From JBMNIZ01 sp050951405 (GTDB lineage Bacteria > Bacillota > DULZ01): a DNA stretch of 64,000 bases. Where the stretch lies: contig JBMNIZ010000014.1 of assembly GCA_050951405.1 (NCBI GenBank), positions 180,113 through 244,112 on the forward strand, in the 5' to 3' direction. Both the position numbers and the translations under genes were made by a program. Position 1 is the stretch's first letter. Each line of letters opens with the position of its first letter. Below are positions 51,430-62,204 of this stretch, in pieces. The notes under the pieces are model-generated. The model searched no databases, was not told the origin of the DNA, and was given only the letters and a program-made list of their open reading frames with translations.

Positions 51430-52161
51430 ATGTTTTGTATCCGGCGGAGCTTTTATTGCCATGTGGGGAGGGAAAGCTTGTTGCTGCAAAGGGATGAGAT
51501 GGGGCAGTTGGCCCATGCTGTAGCTGAAATGGACGCGAAAATGTGCGAGCTGTTGAAAGAATTGACGGGTCTAATTGTTCAAACAGACGCAACAAGCCGG
51601 GAGCTTTCGGCTGTAGTTGAAAAAATTAGCGTGCAAGGACAGAAGATTGCCAATTCAGCAGAACAGATTGCCTCCGGGAAGAAAGAGACCCTTGTCTCCG
51701 CTGAGGAAATATCAGCTGCCCGCATTGACCTAAAAAATGGAACTAAAAAACTGGAACATAAGGATGGAGACCGCCCGGTAAAAATTGGAGAAACTGAAAC
51801 AGCTCAAATATGGAAACAGTCCGCGCAGAGGGACTGCAGCTCAAAACAGGAAGAAACAAACAAAGCTTTCAAGGAAGTTATTCACAATATTATGATCAAG
51901 ATTCAGGCGGCAGTGGATAACTTTACCAGTGATTTAGAGGAATTTTTGAATTTTATCGATGAAAAGGCTGTTTCAGATTACCATAGACCAGAAAAAAATG
52001 ACAAACAGCATGGAAAGGAGGTACAGTTTGTTCGAGACTGGACAGAAGAACTGATCAATGTTGCCTTTCAGATCGCGAAATCCATCGATGAAGTCAACAT
52101 CATCATTAAAAAGGCTGCTGCGCCCGTTGAAAATGAAGCAAAATCTAATATGAAGACATGA
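51430..52161 (+). pseudogene. Remnant of a methyl-accepting chemotaxis protein
   Basis: The frame encodes about 243 residues. The stretch RDEMGQLAHAVAEMDAKMCELLKELTGLIVQTDATSRELS resembles the end of a HAMP domain running into an MCP coiled coil, continuing with NSAEQIASGKKETLVSAEEISAA. The upstream sensor part, membrane segments and the conserved MCP signalling hairpin (EIQRLAEESR-type) are missing, and the C-terminal half is unlike any domain I know. Either it is a decayed receptor or a new coiled-coil protein. The apparent start lacks a ribosome site. Confidence 0.5.
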
Positions 52162-52192
52162 AAAGTCTATATTAGGGGGGTTCTTGTAAATT

Positions 52193-55100
52193 ATGAATAA
52201 GAGGGTCAAAAAGAATAAAAAGGCCGTGGCCTTACTTGTAGCGTTGGTAGTATTTTTATCCCTGGGCGGAATGGCGGCGGCTGGCCAGGACTGGAGCAAT
52301 CACTGGGCGGGAAAACAAATTTCTTGCTGGTTGGAAAAAGAATTGATCACTGGTTATCCCGATGGAAGCTTTCAACCCGACGCCGCTATTAGCCGAGCTG
52401 AATTCTTTGCCTTAATCAACCGGCTTTTCGGTTTTGAAAAACAAGCAGCCGTTTATTTTGCTGATGTCACCGATGGGGCCTGGTATCAGGAAGATATCGC
52501 CAAAGCTTTAGCAGCTGGCTAACTTTCCGGTTACCCGGATGGTACCATCCGTCCCAATAACCCCATCAGCCGGCAGGAAGCAGCAAAAGTCATTTCCTTG
52601 GCTTTTGCATATAGGGAAAGCAGCCCTGATGGCTACAGTGCATTTACCGATGCAGACCAAATCGGCCCCTGGGCCCGGGAATATGTTAGTTTAATGACAC
52701 AAAAAGGAATCATCACCGGTTATCCCGACGGCTCCTTCCGTCCTAACCAAAACATCAGTCGGGCGGAAACCGTAGTCATGCTTTCCCGAGCCGCCGGCCA
52801 GATTTACAACCAAGCAGGTGTCTACTCAGAAGATACGAACGGAAATGTGTTCGTCAACCGAGGGAGCATTACCCTCCAAGATATGACCATCGCTGGAGAC
52901 CTATATTTAGCTGAAGGCATCGGTGAAGGAGAAATCACTCTGGACAGGGTAACGGTACAGGGCAATACCATAGTTAAAGGCGGCGGCATCCACAGTATCA
53001 TCATCAAAGACTGCCAATTTTCAAAGCTGATCATCACCAAAGAAGACGGTAAGATCAGGATCTTGGCGACAGGCAGCACAACAATCAATGAAACCCAGCT
53101 GCGATCCGGAGCCATACTGGAACAAGAAGACATTAGCGGGGAAGGATTTGGCTATATAGTTATTACGGAAAGCCTGGATGAAGATGAGCTGATAGAATTG
53201 GTTGGTGATTATGATTCCGTAGAAATCAGGGCGAAAGGAATCCAAGTCCAGGTATCCGGGGGAACCATAGGCAACTTGGAAATTGCCCCAGAAGCAGCCA
53301 ACACAAACATAAAATTAGCCCAGGGCAGTCAAGTCACCAACTTGACCGCCAATGCTCCCGTAACAGTCACCGGAAAAGGGACCATCCAGACAGCGCTGGT
53401 AAATACTGACGGCACCAAAATAGAAACCCCGGTTGCAAAGTTGGAAACCGCTCCGGGGATCAAGGTTGATGCGAAAGTAGAAGAGCCCTCTCCCAAATCA
53501 AGGGGAGGCGGGAGTACTAAGACAGTACCTATAAGTGCTGTTATTATTGTGGAAGATGTTGCTAAAGTTGGAGAAACGCTGACTGCAAAGGTAACACCAG
53601 ATACGGCCACAGTTCGCTATCAGTGGCAGATAGCTGAAAGGGAAGATGGTGAATATGAGGATATTGATGGCGCAACTGGTAAGACTTATAAGCCTGATGG
53701 GGAAGATATAGATAAATATATAAGGGTTGTCGTGAAAGGATACGGCAGCTATAGTGGTACTAAAACCAGTGCCGCTGTAGGCCCCGTTGGAGCACCTGAA
53801 TACTCCATCTATAAGCTTAGTTATGCTGATTTGGCAGATAGTTATGTTGTTGTGGACAGTTTAATAGGAACTGACGAATGGGGTAAGGCAATAAATAACA
53901 CAGAAGTAGAACAAGCGATAAGCGGATTAACACCAGTCAAGCTTACCTTAGAGACCGAAATTGAAGGTAAAAACGGCTATGGTTCTGTAAGGATCAAACC
54001 AGTAGAAGCCGGGGAAAACATCCAGTTCTGGGCTAAAGATGAAGATGGTGGCGGCAATTGGTATAACATTAATATTTCTGGTTGGGGTGACCCTAGTGGT
54101 TTTGAGCTTCCAGCTCAATATACTGCAACCACCCATATCTATATCCTGTCCAATAAGGTAGGAACCTATGATCTTACTGTTCAACTGGTAAAAGTAGGCA
54201 ATAACGAGGTTATAGCCCAAGTTGAAGGCACAATAAGAATAAGAGACAAAGAGCGGTCTGAATACGGCTTTGAAATTGAAGATGCCGACCAGGTTTTTGT
54301 AGCTGGAGAATTGCTTGATTCTTCTGGGATAATAGCAGGTGAAGATGGCGTAGATACTACCGGCTTAACACCAGTAAAAGTAACTCTGAAAGCCATACAA
54401 ATTAAAGAGCTAGGCTACGAACAGGTAAGAGTTTTGCCTCCTGATGTAACTCAAACGGAAGGTAGCGGAGGTCAGCTACAGTTTTGGGCCTACTCAGAAG
54501 ATGATGGGTTGTGGTTTGATGCAGCAGTACATGGTTGGGGCGATGGCTTTGAACTGACACCTGACTATAAAAAAACTACCGAAGTATATGTATTTGCCGA
54601 TGCAGCAGGCACCTATGAAGTAACATTTAAGTTGGTTGAATGGTCTGAGAGTGGTCAGGTAGGAGAGCCGATTGCAACTAGAACAGCAACTATAACAGTA
54701 ATAAGCCAAGAAATGGCGGAAGAGATTAACAAGGCCAAAGCTGCAATTAAACCCAGCTGGGAGGTAGGCGGAGTTGAGCCTGTTGATGGTGATGAAGCAT
54801 TGCCTAGCGGCGTGGAAAATGTTGACTATAAAGTTACCATCAAAACTAGCTATGATGATAAGGAAGCGGCCCAAGCCAGCGGAAGAACGGTAACAACCCT
54901 TTTTACAATTCCGGATGGTGTTACAGTCTGGTATCCTGTTTGGAAAGAAGGTCAATTGACCTATCAGTCTGACTCAAGTGGTGAAGTGGCCCTTGGCATG
55001 GAGGGGCATCCGTTAAATGAAAATAATATTGACGCAGACGGGGTTGTCTATGTTGCCTTAGGCGAAACAACAGAAACAAAGTTCACAGTCACTATAAAAC

Positions 55101-56257
55101 TGGTAGATGCTGATGAAGAATGGCAAGGTGTTGTATATGGCGAGCAAGAACTTGAGATTAAAGTTCCCGAAGTGTCGGAATACGGGTTTGAATTTGAAGA
55201 TAATATAGAAATCATAGCCGGGAATATATTGGAAGAATCCGAGTATGATAGTGACGGTACAGAGCTTGGCGGGCTAACTGTTTCAGACTTAACCCCTACC
55301 ACAGTAACCTTGAAGCCTACTATTGAAAATGAATTGGGCTATAAAAAAGTGAGGATTCTGCCACTAGTGGTAAATGGCCCTACTGATAATAGCATGCTTC
55401 AAGTCTGGATATATGATTCCAAAGATGGAAAATGGTACGACATGGTCCAAAAAGGCTGGGGTAGCCAAGGCACAGGCTTTACACTAGGCGCCAATGAAAA
55501 CAAAGAAATGAAGGTTTATGTCTTTGCCGACACCTCGGGAACCTACACGGTGACTTTTAAAGCCGTAGACACAAGTGATCCGGAAAATGAAATTGTAATT
55601 GCGGAAGAAACTACTACCATATTTGCTCCTTTCCACTTCGATGCCGGCACCAGGACAATTAGCAAATATGAAGGAGATAAAGAGAATATTACAATTCCGG
55701 CAGCTGTCAACGGTGTTTCAGTAAAGGCTATAGGTGAAGGAGCTTTCGAGGAAAATCAACATATTAAAACGGTAACATTTGCAGAGGGTTCCCAGCTTAA
55801 AACCATTGGAAAAGAAGCTTTCAAAGAATGCAATGATTTGGAAAGCATAACTATTCCCGCCAGCGTCACCAGTATTGGGGAAGGGGCTTTTGTTCGTTGC
55901 AAAGCTTTGAAGAGCGTAGATATTCCTGAAAATGTCACAAGTATTGAGGATTATACTTTCTATGGATGCGAAAACTTGAAAAGTATAACTATTCCTGGTG
56001 TCAAAGAGATTAAATTTTTCGCTTTATCTGATACTGCCTTGGAAAGCATAACCATTCCAGATGGTTGCAAGTTAAGATATCGAGCACTTTCTTCAAATTA
56101 CAGTCTAACAACTATAATAATGGGCAGCGATATAGATGTTGATGGAGAAGCTCTTTATGTAGGCCCCGAACTGAGAGATCGCGGTTTCAAGGATGCTTAT
56201 GACAAGGGAGGAGCAGGAACTTATATCTTGCAGGATGGCGTTTGGACAAAACAATAA
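52193..56257 (+). pseudogene. S-layer-homology surface protein interrupted by an in-frame TAA
   Basis: The gene starts at an ATG after GGGGGG with signal peptide KKAVALLVALVVFLSLGGMAAAG. Three SLH domains follow (GYPDGSFQP, SGYPDGTIRP, GYPDGSFRP), which anchor to cell wall polymers. A TAA at 52520-52522 breaks the frame in the second SLH after LAAG, where Tyr would be expected; the frame then stays open to 56257. The middle holds three related domains of about 130 residues (around 53800, 54260 and 55180) with QFWA/QVWI, WY or WF, then GWG. BspA-type leucine-rich repeats (LESITIPASVTSIGEGAF) close it. Full length would be about 1354 codons. Confidence 0.85.
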
Positions 56258-56319
56258 TCAAAGAGCAACGAATTAGGTAACTTGGACCTAATAACCCATA
56301 ACCAAGAACACACAACAAG

Positions 56320-56365
56320 CCCGTGGGAAAGCAAGCAATTAAGCTTTCTCACGGGTCTTTTCTTT
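56320..56365 (+). terminator. Intrinsic terminator after the surface protein
   Basis: A 13-bp stem, 56320-56332 (CCCGTG to GAAAGC) with 56343-56355, including one G-T wobble, is followed by a T-rich TCTTTTCTTT. The rest of the gap to 56563 shows no supported gene. Confidence 0.85.
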
Positions 56366-56563
56366 ACCCCTCCGGATCTTTATTAAGGGCTGGGTGGTTT
56401 TATGGACATCTTTCCTGGGAAAGCCGCATGTTGAATCGGTTGTTCTTTTGTCCCACTAAAACTCCAGGTGATTTTATCTGCGTAAAAACAGATTGTACAG
56501 GCGATAGACAAAAGATGTTCTTGAAGCTCTAAAAATAGATGAAAGATGTATAATGAGGGCTTT

Positions 56564-57892
56564 GTTAACTTAGTATGAAAGAAATGAGACCTGAAAGGCC
56601 TCTGGTAGGTTTAAAAAAGGGAAAAACCTACAAATGGAAACGCCTAAGTGTAAGATAACACGAAAAAAAGATACGTGCAAGCCTTTGAAAAAAATCAGGT
56701 CAGCACAAATAGTCCTGATGTAGTACAGGACGGAATGAACCTTGAAATCTGAATATTACTCAAGCTACCAAAAGCCAGAATAGCCGTTCTTTTTCCGAGT
56801 AGTTCACACCAGCGACTTGAGCTGGCGTGAGACCATTGAGGCTGGAATGAGGTCGGATGAAGTTGTAGAAGAAGATGTAAGTAGCAATAAGTCTATTGGC
56901 AGATTCAAATGAATTAAAACCTCTTTTAGGTTTGTACCAAGCTTTAAATTGCCCATTAAAAGCCTCAAGAACGTTGTTATTGATTAAGTCATCAAAGTCT
57001 TCAACGCGTATATGTTCAGCTTGTGGAAAGAACAAAGAAGCAGGCTGCAGATAGGCATAATATCTGTCGGAGATGACAGCATACCGGGGTTGTCCAAACT
57101 TTCTTCTGCAGTTAGATAAAAGGCTATGGGCAGATGCCGAGTCACGCATAGGGGAAAGATTGAAGTCAAGAACTAATCTGGTTTCTGCATCAAAAGCGAG
57201 CCAGAGGTAATAATCTTTACCAGCAATTTTAATATAAGTTTCATCGAAATGCCATTCATCCGAATCACAAAGATTAATCCCCAAAAGCCTGTCATCAGCA
57301 ATTTTCTTGAATACAGGAGCAAAGCGCTTGATCCATTTAGAAACAGTTACATGAGAAACCTTAACCTGGTGAACCATATGTAAGGTTTGAGCGACTTTTC
57401 GGGTTGTTGAATTTCCGCAGAAGTAGTAAGTCAGTGCATGAAGAACAATATGAAGCGGATGGCGCATACCTTTAAAAGAAAAGGTTTCAGGCTTAAACTC
57501 GGAAGAAGGGGTCTCAACATTTATTAGTTTTGGTACTCGAAAAGAATGGTTGCATTTTTTGTCACAGCAACGGAAGTTTGAGTAATAAGTATAGTCATGG
57601 TGAAGAAAAGTTGCTTTACCACAAACAGGACAATCGGGATATATTCTTTTTCTTGGTGAACATGGTTTATCAGGTGCAAACTGCCGTTTGCATCGTTGAC
57701 ACTGATATCTTTGAAAACCGTCTTTGTCCTTACCAAAACGGTGAAGAACTTTTGAAAAACACCTTGGACATACTACGTTTGATGGTATAATGGTCATGAG
57801 ACTTGAACGCTCCTTTCTGGGAGGTAATGGGTTTTTGGCAATTTCCATTATACCAGAGGCGTTTCAGGTCTCATTTTTATTATTAAGTTAAC
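56564..57892 (-). mobile_element. IS6-like insertion sequence with 40-bp inverted repeats
   Basis: Long inverted repeats bound the element: the left end GTTAACTTAGTA through AATGAGACCTGAAA and GCCTCTGG (56564 on) matches the complement of the right end (to 57892) with few mismatches. One transposase lies inside on the minus strand. About 155 bases between its stop and the left end are non-coding and hold short inverted repeats such as GTCCTG/CAGGAC. No matching target duplication is seen, so it may have arisen by rearrangement. Confidence 0.85.
56760..57800 (-). CDS. DDE transposase with N-terminal zinc ribbons (IS6-like)
   Basis: The 346-residue protein starts at the ATG at 57800, where AAAGGAG precedes it; an earlier ATG at 57848 is less likely. 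Two zinc-ribbon units (CPRCFSKVLHRFG with CQRCKR, and CPVCGKATF with CCDKKC) lie in the first 80 residues. The DDE core has WHFDETYIKIAGKDYYLWLAFDAETRLVLDF with the first Asp, VISDRYYAY the second and NNNVLEAFNGQFKAWYKPKRGF the Glu. It ends in IRPHSSLNGLTPAQ. The core is like IS6/IS26 enzymes; the zinc part is like some archaeal and clostridial relatives. It is intact. Confidence 0.87.
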   Translation of the reverse strand, partial: LMTIIPSNVVCPRCFSKVLHRFGKDKDGFQRYQCQRCKRQFAPDKPCSPRKRIYPDCPVCGKATFLHHDYTYYSNFRCCDKKCNHSFRVPKLINVETPSSEFKPETFSFKGMRHPLHIVLHALTYYFCGNSTTRKVAQTLHMVHQVKVSHVTVSKWIKRFAPVFKKIADDRLLGINLCDSDEWHFDETYIKIAGKDYYLWLAFDAETRLVLDFNLSPMRDSASAHSLLSNCRRKFGQPRYAVISDRYYAYLQPASLFFPQAEHIRVEDFDDLINNNVLEAFNGQFKAWYKPKRGFNSFESANRLIATYIFFYNFIRPHSSLNGLTPAQVAGVNYSEKERLFWLLVA

Positions 57893-57923
57893 AGAACATA
57901 AATCAGGACAAGGAGGTGAGCTG

Positions 57924-58845
57924 ATGGATCAAAAAATCTGGTATATTTCGGCAAGGAATGACCGCTTGGAAAAGAAAGTGGGAATCTATTGCAGGGTCAG
58001 TACAAATGAAAAGGAACAGCTTTATAGCCTTGCAGCACAGATTTCTGCTTTGACGAGAGCGGTTGCGAATGTCAGCCAGTGGAGGTTGGCAGATGTTTTT
58101 ATCGATATTGCATCAGCGAAGGGAGAAACTTCCTCGGCGTGAATTTGAACGGTTGATTCGAGAATGTGAAGCTCACAATATCTCCGTTGTCCTCACCAAA
58201 AGCATCAGCCGGTTTGGCAGGGATACGGTTGAAACCTTGTCAGCAATCAACCGGTTGAAAGCAGCAGGAGTCAGGATTATATTTGAACAAGAAAATCTGG
58301 ATACCGAAGAGGTCGACAGCAACCTTATGATTTCGGTGATGGAATCCTTGGCTCAGGCTGAAAATGAGAGCCGAAGTGAAAATATCCGTATGGGGCTTGC
58401 CATGAAAGCCGCAAATGGAACATCTGGACTCTATAAACGAAAGCTGTACGGCTACTCTAAGAATAAGGATGGGGACCTTGTAATTGACAATGAACAGGCT
58501 AAGGTTGTGCGGGACATTTTCAGATGGTATCTGGATGGTGCCAGTGTGCTTGGCATTATTAAGAAGTTGTCAGAAGCTGGCATACCGTCTCCTGCCGGTA
58601 AGGAACAATGGAATAAGCGAGCGATAGAGAAAATGCTTGAAAATGAGAAGTATACTGGTACAGTCTCGCTTTTGGATTCTGCTACACATGAATACGAATT
58701 TCAGATGAAAGAATGTCATCCGCCGATTATAACGGAGAGCGAGTTCAGGGCTGTTCAGGAAGAAAAGAAAAAGCGAAGCAATATTGTCACGGGTGATGGT
58801 GGAACGCGGCGCAGTAGTAAGAAGTATAGTTCAAAGAAGAAGTAA
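57924..58845 (+). pseudogene. Large serine recombinase, frameshifted and C-terminally truncated
   Basis: Frame one starts after AAGGAGGTGA with VGIYCRVSTNEKEQLYSL, the catalytic Ser region, and ends at a stop at 58140-58142 after KGETSS. The next frame continues exactly where expected, REFERLIRECEAHNISVVLTKSISRFGRDTVETLSAINRLK, so a one-base gain or two-base loss near 58133 broke the gene. The recombinase domain (YGYSKNKDGDLVIDNEQAKVVRDIFRWYL, GTVSLLDS) follows, but the zinc ribbon and coiled-coil tail are missing. It resembles the TnpX/Tn4451 type. It is probably the remains of a mobilizable transposon. Confidence 0.85.
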
Positions 58846-58872
58846 CAAATTTTATTTTGAGGGAGTGATGAA

Positions 58873-59502
58873 ATGTCTAACTCTTATTTAATAATTGATG
58901 AAAAAACATGGCCAAGAGCAATACACTGTATGGTTTTTCGAAATAGCATAGAGCCCGCATTCTGTGTGACCTTTGAAGCAGATGTGACCAATTTTCTTCA
59001 GAAGGTAAAACAAGACAAGCTATCATTTACTATGGCAATGGTATATGCAGTTTGTAAATCTGCAAATGAAATAGAAGAATTCAGATATCGTTTTCTCGAT
59101 GGAAATATTGTATTATTCGATCAGATACATACAGCATTTACTTACCTTAACAAGGAAACCAACTTATTTAAGGTTGTTAATGTACCTATGATGGATGATT
59201 TAAAGGAATACTGTAAGGTTGCCTTAAAAAAGGCAGAGGAACAAGAAGTCTATTTCACGGGCCCATTGGGGAATGATGTTTTTCTGTGTTCTCCAATGCC
59301 GTGGGTTTCCTATACCCATATTTCACATACAAACTCCGGTAAAAAAGATAATGCAACTCCATTATTTGATTGGGGAAAGTATTATGAAAAAGATGGAAAA
59401 ATACTGATGCCTATTTCTGTTCAGGTTCACCATTCATTCGTTGATGGATTGCATATCGGTCTGTTTGTAGAGAAGCTTCAAAAATATTTGAATGAAGTAT
59501 AA
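58873..59502 (+). CDS. Chloramphenicol acetyltransferase (CAT) family protein
   Basis: The 209-residue protein has the CAT trimer fold signs: FCVTFEADVTNFL, MPWVSYTHISHTN and the catalytic QVHHSFVDGLHIGLF (His with DG). The length matches classical CATs such as CatP. GAGGGAGTGATGAA precedes the ATG. Divergence from CatP and CatA in the middle is large, so chloramphenicol resistance is possible but not certain. It stands next to a recombinase remnant, as catP does in Tn4451-type transposons. Confidence 0.85.
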   Translation: MSNSYLIIDEKTWPRAIHCMVFRNSIEPAFCVTFEADVTNFLQKVKQDKLSFTMAMVYAVCKSANEIEEFRYRFLDGNIVLFDQIHTAFTYLNKETNLFKVVNVPMMDDLKEYCKVALKKAEEQEVYFTGPLGNDVFLCSPMPWVSYTHISHTNSGKKDNATPLFDWGKYYEKDGKILMPISVQVHHSFVDGLHIGLFVEKLQKYLNEV

Positions 59503-59781
59503 AATCCAGTTTGTTCTTTACATAAAAATGTAGAATAGCCTACTTAGGCGAAGAAATAAATTAGATGTCAGGCTACCAATTGATGAAAGAAAAAACTTGT
59601 ATAATAAGGAAATCGGTTGTTTGTGTGTGTGTGCTAACATAAAAGTGAGCCAAAAAGACAGTCAATGATTATGAAAAAGTGATCCACCTACGAATTGATC
59701 AAGCATTTGTGATAACGAATATTTGAGCCACTTCGACTAAATTCCTGTACAATCGATAATGAGAAATCGATTGGCAGGAGG

Positions 59782-61257
59782 ATGAAAGGCGTGATCATTG
59801 ACGTGGATCTTTATGGCAAAATCAGATACATGTACGTTCAACAAAAAATGTCACAACGAGCAATTGCAAAAGAACTTGGCATTTCTCGCAACACTGTAAA
59901 AAAGTATTGTGGAGGTGAACATGTACCATGGGAACGCCAGTCATACCATCGGGAATCACCTGTTGTCACAGAGGAAATTCTTGACTTTATTCGTCAATGC
60001 TTTGCCGAAGATGAGGCTGAAAATCTCCCAAAACAAAGTCATACTGCCAGACGGATCCATAGACGTTTGGTGGATGAAAAAGGCTTTACCGGAGCTGAAT
60101 CTACTATCAGGCGAATAGTCCGAGGGATGAGGCAGCCCATTAAAGAAGCCTTTGTGCCGTTGGAATTTGACCCAGGCGAAGCCGCCCAAGTTGATTGGGG
60201 CGAGGCTACCATATACCTTAAAGGCGAAAAAACCAAGGTCCAACTGTTCTGCTATCGATTGTGCCATAGTGCCGACATATTCGTTAAAGCTTTCTTTCGA
60301 CAAAATCAAGAATCTTTTCTGGAAGGTCACGTAGCTGCCTTTACCCATGGTAATGGTATCCCCAAGAAAATTATCTTTGATAACGCTCGAATAGCTGTCA
60401 AAGAAGGCTTTGGCCTTTACGCCAAGCCTCAGGATGCCTACCAAGCCCTAAGTGCACATTACGCCTTTGAAATGCACTTCACCAACATCAATAGCGGCAA
60501 TGAAAAAGGGCTAGTGGAAAACTTAGTAGGCTGGGTTAGACGCAATGTACTTGTGCCGGTTCCCCGGGTAGACAGTATAGAGGAACTCAATGAAACCCTA
60601 ATCTCCGCCTGCCTACAATACCGAAAGCATCAAATTCAAGGCCGGGATCAGACCGTAGGACAACAATTTGAAACAGATAAACATAGTTTAACTCCGCTAC
60701 CTACATTCGTATTTGATACCAGCAAAAGTACAACGGGTCGGGTAGCCGACAACAGTCTAATTCGGTTTGAAGGAAATCAGTACTCTGTTCCTGTCCATTT
60801 AGTTGGTAAAACTGTTAGCATAAAGGCCTATGGTAACCACCTGGTCTGTTACCATCAAGGGGAAGAAGTAGCCAAACATCAGCGCTTTTATAGCCGTGGA
60901 GAAATGTTATTTGAATTAACTCACTACCTACCGCTTCTGGAACAAAAACCTCGTTCTGTATTTCATGCTAAACCGGTTCGTCAAACAGCTGCCAATGAGC
61001 TTTTGGACTGGGGCAAAAGGTTTCCCGGTGGTGCCAAAGACACAGTTAAATTACTAAAATTCAGCGTTGAATATGGCCTCGAACGAGTTCTTGCTGTCAA
61101 AGATGCATTACCGGCCGGCATCACTCCCACTATTGGCTTGGTGCAAAATGAACTAGAACCCCATGTTCCTGTAAAACTGGATACCGCTAAAGATATCCCT
61201 GTTAGTGCCATTGACCTATCAAGCTATGATCGTAAGTATCTGGTGGTGGCACAATGA
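59782..61257 (+). CDS. istA: IS21 transposase IstA
   Basis: The 491-residue transposase has a helix-turn-helix (YMYVQQKMSQRAIAKELGISRNTVKKY) and a DDE core: PGEAAQVDWGEATIYLKGEKTKVQLF, KKIIFDNARIAVKEGFG and the Glu in NSGNEKGLVENLVGWVRRNV. The C-terminal domain (RFEGNQYSVPVHLVGKTV) is typical. GGAGGATGAAAGGC precedes the start. It overlaps istB by 4 bases and is intact. Confidence 0.95.
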   Translation: MKGVIIDVDLYGKIRYMYVQQKMSQRAIAKELGISRNTVKKYCGGEHVPWERQSYHRESPVVTEEILDFIRQCFAEDEAENLPKQSHTARRIHRRLVDEKGFTGAESTIRRIVRGMRQPIKEAFVPLEFDPGEAAQVDWGEATIYLKGEKTKVQLFCYRLCHSADIFVKAFFRQNQESFLEGHVAAFTHGNGIPKKIIFDNARIAVKEGFGLYAKPQDAYQALSAHYAFEMHFTNINSGNEKGLVENLVGWVRRNVLVPVPRVDSIEELNETLISACLQYRKHQIQGRDQTVGQQFETDKHSLTPLPTFVFDTSKSTTGRVADNSLIRFEGNQYSVPVHLVGKTVSIKAYGNHLVCYHQGEEVAKHQRFYSRGEMLFELTHYLPLLEQKPRSVFHAKPVRQTAANELLDWGKRFPGGAKDTVKLLKFSVEYGLERVLAVKDALPAGITPTIGLVQNELEPHVPVKLDTAKDIPVSAIDLSSYDRKYLVVAQ

Positions 61258-62030
61258 ATCCTAAAAATGAATTCATTGCACTTTATGCAAAGCAGCTTCG
61301 GATCCCTAGCTTTACACGGTATCAAGAAGTATTACGCCAACAGGAACAGCTAAGCTATGAGGATTTCCTTATTGCAGTGATGAAACAGGAACTGGATTCC
61401 CGTAGTCATAATCAACAAAAAAGACGTATCAAACAGGCTGGATTTCCCAATGAAAAAACCCTGGAAGAATTCGACTTTAAAAGGCTCCAGCACGTTGAAG
61501 AAGCCTACGTGCACCAATTAGCAAGTTGCGATTTTATCCGTAACCGACAAAATGTTTTAATGATTGGCAATCCCGGCAGTGGGAAGAGCCATTTGAGCAT
61601 TGCCTTGGGATTACGTGCCTGCCAAGCAGGATTTAGGGTTAAATTCACCACTGCCGCAACTTTGGCAACCACCCTTGTGGAGGCCAAAGAAACAAGAGAA
61701 CTCCTAAAACTGGAACGCCAGCTTCAGAAAGCAGAACTACTGATTATTGATGAACTGTCCTACCTGAGCTTTAACCGCCATCAGTCTGAACTGCTCTTCA
61801 AGGTCATCTCCGACCGGGCGGAAAAAAGCAGTGTGATCATCAGTACTAACTTGGAGTTTTCTCGGTGGACAGAGTTATTCGAAAACCCTACCCTGGTTGC
61901 AGCATTAGTGGATCGGCTCACCTTTCGATCCCATATTCTAAACATGAATAACCCGTCCTACCGGATGGAACATGGTTCAGTTAATTTATTAATTCATCGC
62001 TTTTATTGCATTAAGAGAAGCCATTACTGA
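61254..62030 (+). CDS. istB: IS21 helper ATPase IstB
   Basis: The 258-residue AAA+ ATPase has Walker A MIGNPGSGKSHLSIALG and Walker B LLIIDELSYLSF, with VIISTNLEFSRWTELF as sensor. It works with IstA in target choice and strand transfer, as DnaC-like proteins do. The coding overlap ATGA with istA is standard for the family. It is intact. Confidence 0.95.
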   Translation: MNPKNEFIALYAKQLRIPSFTRYQEVLRQQEQLSYEDFLIAVMKQELDSRSHNQQKRRIKQAGFPNEKTLEEFDFKRLQHVEEAYVHQLASCDFIRNRQNVLMIGNPGSGKSHLSIALGLRACQAGFRVKFTTAATLATTLVEAKETRELLKLERQLQKAELLIIDELSYLSFNRHQSELLFKVISDRAEKSSVIISTNLEFSRWTELFENPTLVAALVDRLTFRSHILNMNNPSYRMEHGSVNLLIHRFYCIKRSHY

Positions 62031-62204
62031 AATGGATTAACCAGTAACCAAGTGGATCACTTTTTGGTTATCACGGTGGATCAAATATTCATGGTCAGGT
62101 GGATCAGATATTCGTTGACATTCGGATTTTGTGGACATGTTTCCAAAATAGCCTAAAAATCACACGTTGAAACGGTAGTATTGATAACAAAGAAAAATGA
62201 TTGA

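Larger units (their letters stand above)
59615..62135 (+). mobile_element. IS21-family insertion sequence (ends approximate)
   Basis: The istA and istB genes are flanked by repeated end sequences typical of IS21. AAAAAGTGATCCAC on the left (near 59678) is matched by its complement on the right (near 62053), and AACGAATAT-TGA-CCAC on the left (near 59717) by its complement near 62106. The outermost bases are uncertain. The 279-base gap upstream of istA holds only these repeats. Confidence 0.8.

Noticed and set aside
56323..56532. A 69-codon plus-strand frame after the surface protein.
   Set aside because: It overlaps the terminator stem and has no ribosome site or protein-like composition.
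58133..58142. Programmed frameshifting in the serine recombinase.
   Set aside because: No slippery heptamer or downstream structure is seen, and the gene also lacks its C-terminal part.
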